From positions 1 to 64,000 of the forward strand of contig JAAETH010000426.1 of assembly GCA_024228575.1 (NCBI GenBank): a stretch of 64,000 nt of DNA, in the 5' to 3' direction. Positions 35,608 to 42,720 of this stretch are shown piece by piece (the first letter of the stretch is position 1; the number at the start of each line of letters is the position of its first letter). The stretch is from Actinomycetes bacterium (GTDB taxonomy: Bacteria; Actinomycetota; Acidimicrobiia; Acidimicrobiales; Poriferisodalaceae). A model generated the notes under the pieces. It did not search any database and was not told the origin of the DNA. It was given only the letters and a program-made list of their open reading frames with translations. The position numbers and the translations under genes are program-made.

Positions 35608-35931
35608 TCACCTGGGGCCATCCGAGGGTCGCCAGCCGAGCTTGCGGGCCTCGTCCTCGACGACGATGCCGACCAACCTGGCAACCGGCACTTCGAGCTG
35701 TGTTGCCCAGGTGCGGAACCGGGTCCACGCGTCGTCGTCGACGAACAGGCGGGCGAATCGCTTCTGTCGCCGTAGGTGCGATCGGGGCGCCGAAGCCTTG
35801 GGCGAATCGGCGTTGTGCACTGCTTGGTGCACATGTTGGCGCACTGCCCGGGCGCTCAGCGACCGGTGCACCAGATCGCCAACCTGCTTGGCTACCGCCC
35901 GACGCCTCTTCACGGCATCGGCCTTGACCAC
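35608..35931 (-). CDS. Small basic protein with ribbon-helix-helix-like C-terminus
   Basis: 107 residues from a GTG at 35931; an in-frame stop lies 45 bp upstream. The N-terminal half is basic (KADAVKRRRAVAKQ). The C-terminal half has one predicted strand followed by two helices (KRFARLFVDDDAWTRFRTWA then EVPVARLVGIVVEDEARKLG), which fits the RHH DNA-binding fold. Such proteins on mobile elements act as copy-control regulators or relaxosome accessory factors; nothing here fixes which. It lies next to attL. Confidence 0.6.
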   Translation of the reverse strand: MVKADAVKRRRAVAKQVGDLVHRSLSARAVRQHVHQAVHNADSPKASAPRSHLRRQKRFARLFVDDDAWTRFRTWATQLEVPVARLVGIVVEDEARKLGWRPSDGPR

Positions 35932-36010
35932 CGTCCAGGCCTCGGGGTCGACTTCGACTTGAGTGGGTCGGTTGGGTTACCGCTTCTCCCCCCACATACA
36001 TGCCGCCCTG

Positions 36011-36313
36011 TTAGCGACGCCGCTTGCGTTCGAGCCGTGTCTGGTGCGCCCGCACGGACCGTTCGATCTTGCGGGCCACGACATCGTCGGCCCACTCCTC
36101 GTGCAGGGCACGGTCGTAGGCGTCGGCGAGGTCCTGGAGGCTTCGCCGGACGTCGCTCGCGCGAACGATCCACTTTCTGACCTCCTCGGGTGTGGAGCCT
36201 CGGGCTGCCCGGAGCTGGAGCTCGGCGGCGACAGCGAGCATGGTGTTGACCGCTTCCTCGGTGGTGAGCTGGGCGTCCTCCACAGACATGCTTCCGGTAG
36301 TTCGTCTGCTCAC
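36011..36313 (-). CDS. Small helical protein of unknown function (element-borne)
   Basis: 100 residues, GTG at 36313 (an ATG at 36289 is also possible). Predicted all-helical and charged (EEVRKWIVRASDVRRSLQDL), ending in RLERKRRR. No family recognised. It lies upstream of, and on the same strand as, the RHH-like gene (79-bp gap) and is divergent from the excisionase. Confidence 0.55.
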   Translation of the reverse strand: MSRRTTGSMSVEDAQLTTEEAVNTMLAVAAELQLRAARGSTPEEVRKWIVRASDVRRSLQDLADAYDRALHEEWADDVVARKIERSVRAHQTRLERKRRR

Positions 36314-36410
36314 CTACGGGAAGGCGCGTCGGGACGGCCAGACGCGACAGGGAATCTGAAGAAATCAGCGGTGGCGGTGTCGCGTTCGGTCGGATGCGCC
36401 TACCAGGGTC

Positions 36411-36650
36411 ATGCCCAGCGATTCCCACAGCCCAGCGCTGCTGACGGTGCCCGAAGTCGCCGACCTCATGGCCGTCGGCACCGCCTACGTCTACCGCCTC
36501 GTCAGCGAACGCCGAATCCCCTACCTCAAACTCGGCCACCACGTCCGCTTCGACCCGAGCGAGTTGGCGGAGTGGCTGGACAACTCACGAGTCGGGCCAA
36601 CCACCGTGCGATGCTCTCGGCGCGCCGACGGCCAAGTTCGACATCGGTGA
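36411..36650 (+). CDS. Excisionase-family DNA-binding protein (winged HTH)
   Basis: A 79-residue protein of the excisionase/HTH_17 type: LLTVPEVADLMAVGTAYVYR then RLVSERRIPYLKLG and VRFDPSELAEWL, the standard MerR-like winged helix. It should bias the integrase toward excision and may regulate the element. The stop overlaps the next ORF by TGATG. Confidence 0.88.
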   Translation: MPSDSHSPALLTVPEVADLMAVGTAYVYRLVSERRIPYLKLGHHVRFDPSELAEWLDNSRVGPTTVRCSRRADGQVRHR

Positions 36651-36814
36651 TGACAGCGGCGCAGTGGAAACGGGCAGTGCTTCCTCTGCTAGCTGATCCT
36701 TCCGGTTGGGCGTTCCGCGGGAAACTCGCCTACAGAACTCCTGTCGACTGGGTACTCACCGGAATACACCGAGGCGCTCGAACGCGCACTCGCAGGGTTG
36801 GAAACCCAGGATGA
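36650..36814 (+). CDS. Small protein, probable truncated remnant, coupled to excisionase
   Basis: 54 residues starting at an ATG that overlaps the excisionase stop. The first 38 residues (WKRAVLPLLADPSGWAFRGK, then LAYRTPVDWVL) look like the opening of a conserved bacterial protein. The last 15 (HRGARTRTRRVGNPG) look out of frame, while the +1-overlapping frame (SPEYTEALERALAG) continues plausibly into 36798-37067. It may be a broken or recombined gene. Confidence 0.45.
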   Translation: MTAAQWKRAVLPLLADPSGWAFRGKLAYRTPVDWVLTGIHRGARTRTRRVGNPG

Positions 36815-37067
36815 TGCGCTTGGGCGTATGGCGGCAAGCGATCGTGAGGAGAACGCCTACGCAATGCTCCTCCTCGGACGGAGGCGACGGGCGCAGCGGT
36901 CCCCGGCTCGACCCTTCTTTCCCACAGACAACCGGGCTTTCGTCGAGGACGAGCGCTCGCGACGAGCTCAGATCCTCAGCCTGGTCGAAGCAAGAGATAT
37001 CGACGGGGCCCTCGCGTTCCTGCGAGCGTGGCGCGACTTCACCGCATCAGCACTACGTGTCGAGTAG
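36798..37067 (+). CDS. Small hypothetical protein (element-borne)
   Basis: 89 residues from a TTG; the frame is open further up to about 36700 without an ATG or GTG. Charged, Ala/Arg-rich and helical (DREENAYAMLLLGRRRRAQR and EARDIDGALAFLRAWRDF). No family recognised. Overlaps the end of the previous ORF by 17 bp in a different frame, so it may once have been joined to it. Weak start; moderate coding likelihood. Confidence 0.4.
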   Translation: METQDDALGRMAASDREENAYAMLLLGRRRRAQRSPARPFFPTDNRAFVEDERSRRAQILSLVEARDIDGALAFLRAWRDFTASALRVE

Positions 37068-37214
37068 CAGCTCCCGACAGTGGATAGACACAGGCAGCGA
37101 CCGACCGCCAGAAGCGCAGAACCCGGTGGCTCCTCAAACGGGGGAGAACACCGGGTCCACTTCCAGCTCCGAGTGGAGCCGTCTTGTTCAGTATCGCCAG
37201 ATGTGCCGGCGACT

Positions 37215-37772
37215 TCAACCTAATTCGTCGATTTCGCGAAGTGTTGTGACGGGCTCGATGAGCCTCCGCCACTCGCCGCCTCGGCCGAACGCCCAGCCGA
37301 TTGCGTCGGGTAGCGCCAGCAGGCAGTCATCGCCCGAAGCACGATGGATGAACCCGAACCGCTCAACACACGCTGTACGCATCGCCTCGTGAAGTGTGAA
37401 CCGGTCCTGGCGGTCCCGAAGCTCGCCGCGGGTGTCGAGCACTGCGGACACGACGTCGAGCGTGGGCACATCGGCAACCAGCCCTTGCAGGCACCGATCC
37501 CGCGAAGCCTTGTCATCGCCACGACCGGCGTATGGCGTCTCGTACACGGTGGCGCGAATCTCGAGGCTGGCAAATCCTCGAAGGATCTGCCGGCGCCTCT
37601 GCTTGCCTTCGTCGGACATGTGCGGCCGCCGCTGGCCTTTCGGGATTCGTTGCCGGACGTCACGGGTCACGACAGCAAGGTCCTTCGAACGGACCCGAAC
37701 GGATGTGAGCCGATAGGTGCGGCCCCTGATGCTCTCGTCGATGAATGCGTGGAACGGTCCTCGTTCGATCAT
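37215..37772 (-). CDS. DUF3800-like / RNase H-fold protein coupled to the integrase
   Basis: 185 residues; the ATG overlaps the integrase stop by ATGA. It opens HAFIDESIRGRTYRLTSVRV, with Asp12-Glu13-Ser14 on the first strand. A second Asp (Asp113, VLDTRGELRD) and a third (Asp156, LLALPDAIGWAFGRGGEWRR) follow. This acidic layout is that of the DUF3800 group, which has an RNase H-like fold and a proposed but unproven nuclease role. Basic loop GQRRPHMSDEGKQRRRQIL. It could process element DNA/RNA or act against competitors; both are inference. Confidence 0.65.
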   Translation of the reverse strand: MIERGPFHAFIDESIRGRTYRLTSVRVRSKDLAVVTRDVRQRIPKGQRRPHMSDEGKQRRRQILRGFASLEIRATVYETPYAGRGDDKASRDRCLQGLVADVPTLDVVSAVLDTRGELRDRQDRFTLHEAMRTACVERFGFIHRASGDDCLLALPDAIGWAFGRGGEWRRLIEPVTTLREIDELG

Positions 37773-38832
37773 GCGAGGATTGCCTCGATGCGCGCGTTGG
37801 CGAGTTCCTCGTCACCATCGATGGCGCCGACGTAGGTCGATACCAGAACCTCGACCGAATGGCCCAGGCGACGGGCGACCTCGCCGAGCGGGACTCCGGC
37901 ACGAAGCCAAGTCGTGGCCGCTGCGTGGCGGCAATCGTAGACCCGCAACCTCGGATGCTCGATCGAGCGCAGTGCTCGCTGCCAACACCTGGCCCAGTTC
38001 GATGCAGTCGGGCGCCGACCGGTCCGAGTGCGAAACAGCAGGTCATCGGCGCCGAACTCGTTCTCGTCGATGAATTCGGCGAGGATCTCGACGAGCACAG
38101 GCGGAATGGGCACCGACCTGGCCCCGGTCTTGGGCTCTCCGGGCTCGTCGAATGAGATGTCGGCCTCGGTGACGTCGATGCGACCCCAGCCGGCCTCTGG
38201 CAGCTCCAGAGCCGAGGGACGCAGCATGATGACCTCGGACGGGCGGAGCCCGGCGTAGTACGCCACCGCCGTCATCACCCGGTAGGTGCGGCTGGCCGGC
38301 TGGTGGCTGACCATCGCGTCGAGCGCTTTCGCCATCGTCGCGGGACCGGGCAGCTTGCGCAGGTCGACCATGCGCTTGGCCCGCATCGCCTTGCGCTGAG
38401 AGCGACCCCGATCGTTGGGCGGCCATGGATCGGCCGGGATCAGCTCGAGGCCACGGCTCGTCTGATGCACGCCTTGGCCGTCTTGTGGAACCGCCCGGCG
38501 GTCGATGCCGCCAGAAGGGCACCGTTCTCGCCGAGGCCCAACGACACGTCGACTCCGGCCAGAACCTGGCGGTTCAGGTCGCTCAGGCGCAGCGACCAGC
38601 GCTCGAGCCACTCGGGCCACTGCTCGGCCAGATACGACCGGTAGCGGTCGACCTCGACCCTGGTGTGGAATGCTCGGCTGTGCTGGGGGCCGTCAACGGA
38701 CCAGCGGACGATCCAGGGACGCTTGATGCGGGCGTTGCGATTGCGGTGCTGGAGCCCGAAGATCTTGACGTCCTGCATCGGCCGACCGATCGCCTCCGGC
38801 ACAAACGCCGCCCGATTCATTGGGAGGAGCAT
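37769..38832 (-). pseudogene. Tyrosine integrase interrupted by a -1 frameshift
   Basis: The N-terminal SAM-like core-binding part (ATG 38832 or 38820) reads to a stop at 38440 and contains VRWSVDGPQHSRAFHTRVEV and LLAASTAGRFHKTAKACIRR. The catalytic part continues in another frame to 37769: first Arg in YYAGLRPSEVIML, YDCRHAAATTWL (HxxR box with Tyr for His), RLGHSVEVLVSTY with the nucleophile Tyr. Homology switches frames near 38445-38455. Loss of one base is the simplest explanation; no good slippery site is seen. The protein would match typical phage-type integrases if repaired. Confidence 0.8.
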
Positions 38833-38901
38833 GGGAGGAACCTACCCAGCGGGCGGGACACAACGCTCTGACCAGGGCCTATTCCCCGAAAGAGGTAAGT
38901 G

Positions 38902-38951
38902 CTCCGGAGCCATGAGCGCAGGTTCGAATCCTGCCGAGGGCGCATTCCGCA
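38902..38951. repeat. attR: 50-bp direct repeat, tRNA-Arg 3' fragment
   Basis: Identical to 35430-35479. It carries only the anticodon loop onward, so it cannot fold as a full tRNA. It marks the right end of the element, 69 bp beyond the integrase start. Confidence 0.93.
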
Positions 38952-39013
38952 AAGTGGGCTCTGCGACGGTCGCCAGCCGAGCACTCCTCGTTGGCGTCAT
39001 CACGATCGGATCG

Positions 39014-39160
39014 ATGAGAGAGTTCATGCCCTACTCCACCGACGCTGATTGGGTAGAGGAATTCCACAACCGCATCGACGAGATCATCACCCACCACGAG
39101 GTCACGGTCATCGCGCAGACCGACCCCCGATCGAAGACCTACCATCGATTCGTCAAGTAG
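39014..39160 (+). CDS. Small hypothetical protein outside the element
   Basis: 48 residues (ATG 39014; or ATG 39026 with GAGAG before it), starting 63 bp right of attR. Content DADWVEEFHNRIDEIITHHE then VIAQTDPRSKTYHRFVK is ordinary coding-like helix and strand. No family recognised. The only possible gene between attR and the membrane protein at 39221. Confidence 0.35.
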   Translation: MREFMPYSTDADWVEEFHNRIDEIITHHEVTVIAQTDPRSKTYHRFVK

Positions 39161-39220
39161 CCGCATCTTGCATATCCGACACGGCTGATCACATTCAACG
39201 GCACGCCCGACGCGCGCCGG

Positions 39221-39460
39221 TCAGTCGGCGGTGAGCTCCTCGGGCCGTGAAACCGCCGGGTTCTTCGGCTGTTTTGCCGGAGCGAACATGGCCCACAGAA
39301 CGCCGACGGCGATTCCCACGACGATCAACACGATCGGCATGATCGAGTCGAGGGTGATCATCTTTCGACCGACGGCTACGAGCGCGAGCCCGATTCCTAG
39401 AACGACTCCATAGATGGCACCACGGATCGGATGACGTTTCACGGTGGTCTCGGCGGTCAC
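39221..39460 (-). CDS. Small two-helix membrane protein
   Basis: 79 residues from a GTG at 39460, chosen because GGGGAGG lies 6 nt upstream and the GTG overlaps the previous stop by GTGA. Two transmembrane helices (AIYGVVLGIGLALVAVG and IMPIVLIVVGIAVGVLWAMF) separated by a short loop, with a Pro/Lys-rich tail. Coupled to the secreted protein upstream. Function unknown. Confidence 0.75.
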   Translation of the reverse strand: MTAETTVKRHPIRGAIYGVVLGIGLALVAVGRKMITLDSIMPIVLIVVGIAVGVLWAMFAPAKQPKNPAVSRPEELTAD

Positions 39461-40506
39461 TTCGAACCTCCCCATGTCAGAGCCGGTCTGGCGTTGAACA
39501 GCAGGCCGATCGCGGCGATGGCGGCGAGGGCAACTCCGGGAAGTGTGGGATCGAGATCGCCCGACAGATCGACGAACCCAGATCCGACACAGCGGAAGTC
39601 ACCGCCTTCAGCTTCCATCTGGCCGTTTGCACCGAGTACCGCATTGATCTTGGCTGCTGCGGGCAGGTCGTCACGAAGGTTCACCGCACCGGCGTTTCGG
39701 TTCTCACCAGCACCGTTGGGATCACCGCCCGCATCGAGTGTCGTGCCTGTCCCGAAGAGCTTGAGCTGGAGGAACCAGTCGTGATCTCGAGGGCCCGATC
39801 CCAGTTCGAGTCCGCCTGCGACCCCGGTGTAGATCACAAACCCATTGGCATCGACCCGGAACGGATTGCTCGACGTGAACGCCTGCGAACCAGCTCCATC
39901 GCCGAAGAGATCGACCGGGGCGTTGGCGAAGCTCCAGTCGGCAGCCTGATCGAGTGGCAGGCCGTTCTTGTCGTACGACCATGCCATGCCCATACATGGC
40001 CCCGACAGGGCGGATCCCGAACCGGCGATCAATCCAGGATCGCAGCCCGACCGCCGCACCTGGGTCTCGGCTTGCTGGACTAGTGCATCGGTGGCCTGGA
40101 TGGTCACGGCGCCATCCTCGTCGATGGTCACGACATTTGAGTTCTCGCCCGGACTGATGTCTCTCACGCCCGGCTCGCCAAGCAGACGATCCAGCGCGTC
40201 GAAGTCGGGATTGCCCTCGGCATCGTCGGGCAGGTCGGGAAAGCCGTCTCCATCCGCGTCTGGAAGGCGTGCGTACACTTCGGCGAGGATGCCTGCGACC
40301 TCGCCGCTGCCGAGCACAGAAGGAAGGGTCCCGCCTTTTCCATCCTTCGCTGGGTCGAGGCTGAGGTCCTCGATGGGAACCTCGTCGGGAATGTTGTCGA
40401 GACACGGGTCGTCGGTCTGAGCTGCTACCCGAGGAGAAAACCCGACGAGCAGAAGCGACACGATCCCAAACAGACCACCGACGAGCGTGTAGCGGCGCAA
40501 CGACAT
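39457..40506 (-). CDS. Secreted/anchored protein with Asp-rich calcium-type motif
   Basis: 349 residues from the ATG at 40506 (AAAGG 7 nt upstream). Signal peptide to about residue 27 (ends RVAAQ). Near residue 85-110 a DADGDGFPDLPDDAEGN segment resembles EF-hand/thrombospondin-3-type Ca2+ loops. Four or more Cys (CLDN, CDPGL, PCMGM, FRCVG) suggest disulfides. A C-terminal hydrophobic helix (LPGVALAAIAAIGLLFNA) followed by a short basic tail anchors it. It is coupled by GTGA to the small membrane protein. No family identified. Confidence 0.75.
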   Translation of the reverse strand: MSLRRYTLVGGLFGIVSLLLVGFSPRVAAQTDDPCLDNIPDEVPIEDLSLDPAKDGKGGTLPSVLGSGEVAGILAEVYARLPDADGDGFPDLPDDAEGNPDFDALDRLLGEPGVRDISPGENSNVVTIDEDGAVTIQATDALVQQAETQVRRSGCDPGLIAGSGSALSGPCMGMAWSYDKNGLPLDQAADWSFANAPVDLFGDGAGSQAFTSSNPFRVDANGFVIYTGVAGGLELGSGPRDHDWFLQLKLFGTGTTLDAGGDPNGAGENRNAGAVNLRDDLPAAAKINAVLGANGQMEAEGGDFRCVGSGFVDLSGDLDPTLPGVALAAIAAIGLLFNARPALTWGGSK

Positions 40507-40841
40507 GGACATACCTTTCGTCGTCCGCCGTAGCTCGAACGGTCCGAACCCCTTCCGTTTGGCACGGCGGTCGTCCACAACCATCCTGTCGTCTCGATGG
40601 GGTCTGGGCAAGTCTCTGTCCCTGTGCGTACACCGTTGAACACACGGACACAGATCACGACGAGCTGAAGTATCGATCGCAAGACGAGGTGCTCAAAGGA
40701 GTCGGCGGCATCGAACATCCCAAGCCCAGCCCATATTTCGACCCCTAACGTACATTTTAGACCTCGAACGTATGAGCTGGATCTGAGCTCCCTCCAAACC
40801 TTTGGCATCATTGCTGTTGCGGGATGACAAGGGAGGCGAAC
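40507..40841. promoter_or_regulatory. 335-bp divergent intergenic region with a nested hairpin
   Basis: No convincing gene. Near the minus-strand gene, CCGCCGT (40525-40531) pairs with ACGGCGG (40564-40570) and encloses AACGG (40538-40542) with CCGTT (40555-40559), a possible structured 5' leader. I compared it by eye with c-di-GMP-I and cobalamin riboswitch cores and found no match. A TAAAAT on the minus strand near 40761 could be a -10 box. Confidence 0.4.
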
Positions 40842-41033
40842 GTGAACACAAGAGACGCCTACTGCCGGGCGCTCGCGCTTGCACGTGAGGCGGAGGAACT
40901 CGCTCTGATCGGACGGCTCGGGGGCAAGACCCTCGACGAACTCAGGGTCGAGGCGCTCGACTGCGTTCTCGCCATGGCCCACAGCTACGCAGCCGAGCCA
41001 CTCACAATGCCACTCGCCGACGAGCGGAGCTGA
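40842..41033 (+). CDS. Small conserved-looking helical protein
   Basis: 63 residues from a GTG at 40842 with GGGAGG 6 nt upstream, a strong ribosome site for so small a gene. Sequence MNTRDAYCRALALAREAEEL then ALIGRLGGKTLDELRVEALD is helical and amphipathic. One Cys pair spaced widely. No family recognised; not obviously linked to the neighbours. Confidence 0.55.
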   Translation: MNTRDAYCRALALAREAEELALIGRLGGKTLDELRVEALDCVLAMAHSYAAEPLTMPLADERS

Positions 41034-41150
41034 AGTCCCCAGACGTCGTCAGAACCTCGGATCAGGTTCACCCGATGGTCTCCATAGCCAGAAGGCCCGA
41101 TGGCCAGCAATGACCGCAGCTTGGTTGGTCCGGCACCTTCCTGACACAGT

Positions 41151-42683
41151 GTGCCGGTGAGCGATTCGCCTCCACCGGTCAACAGCACCGACCTGACCAA
41201 ACATCAGACGTTGCTCATCTTCATCGGCATGTTGATGGCGACGTTCCTCGCGTCTCTCGACGGCACCGCTGTGTCGACGGCCCTGCCGACGATCGCAGGA
41301 GAACTGGGCGGTATCGACCAACTGCCCTGGGTTCTCACGGCCTACCTTCTCGGTTCGGTCGCCGCGACCCCCCTGTACGGGAAGCTGAGCGACCTCTACG
41401 GCAGAAGGGCACTGACCGAGGTCGCCCTGGTCGTCTTCGTTGCGACGTCGCTGATGGCAGCCACATCACAATCGATGCTCCAGCTGGTCGTCTCGCGCGG
41501 GCTGCAAGGAATCGGTGGTGGCGGCCTGATGGCCATGGGTTTCATCGTCATCGGTGACATATTCTCCCCGCGCGAACGCGGGCGGTACATGGCGTACTAC
41601 ACGATGAACTTCACGTTCTCGGCTCTCGTCGGGCCGGTCATCGGTGGTGTGTTCGTCGACGTTGCCTCGTGGCGCTGGATCTTCCTGGTCAACATCCCTT
41701 TGGGGCTCGCCGCGTGGTTGATGATCCATCGCAATCTCACATTCACCCTCCCGCCTCGCGAACACTCTCTGGACATCGTCGGTTCGACGGTTCTGGTAGC
41801 CGGGGTGACCGCCCTCGTCCTCGGCCTCGCCTGGGGTGGTGAGACGTACCCGTGGGCATCGATCCAGGTCGTCGGGCTGCTGGTCGGGGCAGTCGTCGCC
41901 TCGGTCGCTTTCGTATTGTGGGAGCTGCGGGCACGAGAGCCCGTGTTGCCCATGCGCCTTTTTCGGAACCCAACATTTCGAATCCTGATCGGCGGCAACA
42001 TCGTCTACGGCAGTGCGGGGATGGCCGCTGTGGCCTTCATGCCCCTCTTCTTCCAGGTCTCACTCGGAGAAACAGCTACCAGAGCCGGCTTGATATTGGC
42101 ATCGATGTCGATAGCGGTGACCGCCGGCTCGTACATCGCAGGAAGGGTCACGACCGGTACGGGTAGATATCGCTGGCTTCTCCGCACGGCGCCGATTCTG
42201 ACGCTCGTCTCGCTGCTCGCGTACACAACACTCGACGAACACTCATCGGCCGTGGCGGTCATTCCCTGGCTCGGCCTGGCAGGTCTATCGATGGGGACGG
42301 CGTTTCCGACCATGACCACGGCAACCCAGAACTCGCTCGAGCTACCCGACCTGGGTGCTGGAACGGCAGCCATCAACTTCTTCAGAACACTCGGCCAAAC
42401 CGTTGGTGTAGGTGCCTACGGCGCACTCCTCACCGCCCGCATCAAGGGTGAACTCGACGACCTCGCGGGCTCGATCGACGTCGACGAGCTCCTGTCGACG
42501 CCCGACGAGATCCAGTCGCTGGAACCACAACTTCGCGATGCCGTCGAACACGCTGTCGCGGTAGCTTCGAATTCGATCTTCTGGGCGGCAGTTCCGATCA
42601 TGGCCGCAGCGTGTGTTGCCATGTGGTTCCTGCCCGAACTCGAGCTGCGCACGACCACGGCTCTCGCCGCCCAGTCCGACTGA
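41151..42683 (+). CDS. MFS drug/solute exporter, DHA2 (14-TM) family
   Basis: A 510-residue membrane protein. Motif D1-like FLASLDGTAVSTALPTIA in TM1, motif A-type GKLSDLYGRRALTE in loop 2-3, and GGGLMAMGFIVIGDIFSPRERGR, typical of EmrB/QacA transporters with fourteen helices. A long gap between TM6 and TM7 fits the DHA2 class. Substrate not predictable. GTG at 41151 (or 41157). Confidence 0.92.
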   Translation: MPVSDSPPPVNSTDLTKHQTLLIFIGMLMATFLASLDGTAVSTALPTIAGELGGIDQLPWVLTAYLLGSVAATPLYGKLSDLYGRRALTEVALVVFVATSLMAATSQSMLQLVVSRGLQGIGGGGLMAMGFIVIGDIFSPRERGRYMAYYTMNFTFSALVGPVIGGVFVDVASWRWIFLVNIPLGLAAWLMIHRNLTFTLPPREHSLDIVGSTVLVAGVTALVLGLAWGGETYPWASIQVVGLLVGAVVASVAFVLWELRAREPVLPMRLFRNPTFRILIGGNIVYGSAGMAAVAFMPLFFQVSLGETATRAGLILASMSIAVTAGSYIAGRVTTGTGRYRWLLRTAPILTLVSLLAYTTLDEHSSAVAVIPWLGLAGLSMGTAFPTMTTATQNSLELPDLGAGTAAINFFRTLGQTVGVGAYGALLTARIKGELDDLAGSIDVDELLSTPDEIQSLEPQLRDAVEHAVAVASNSIFWAAVPIMAAACVAMWFLPELELRTTTALAAQSD

Positions 42684-42720
42684 GCCGGCAACTGGATCGG
42701 TCGCAGCGGGGAATCTGCGC

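Larger units (their letters stand above)
35430..38951. mobile_element. 3.5-kb integrative element in tRNA-Arg(CCG)
   Basis: Bounded by the 50-bp att repeats. Content from left to right: RHH-like protein (-), small helical protein (-), excisionase (+), two small ORFs (+), DUF3800/RNase H-like protein (-), frameshifted tyrosine integrase (-). No replication initiator, relaxase, FtsK-like transfer gene or capsid gene is visible, so it is far smaller than typical actinobacterial integrative conjugative elements. It may be a reduced remnant or a satellite-like element mobilised in trans. The empty site can be reconstructed by joining the two repeats. Confidence 0.9.

Noticed and set aside
38440-38620. 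Programmed -1 frameshift in the integrase
   Set aside because: No X-XXY-YYZ slippery heptamer or downstream hairpin was found near the homology switch; simple mutation is more likely, although not excluded.
38902-38951. A second tRNA-Arg gene
   Set aside because: Only the anticodon loop onward is present; there is no acceptor or D-arm partner. It is the attR copy of the att site.
40620-40700. c-di-GMP-I riboswitch (a CACAGGG motif on the minus strand)
   Set aside because: The GACGCAAAGCC core is missing.
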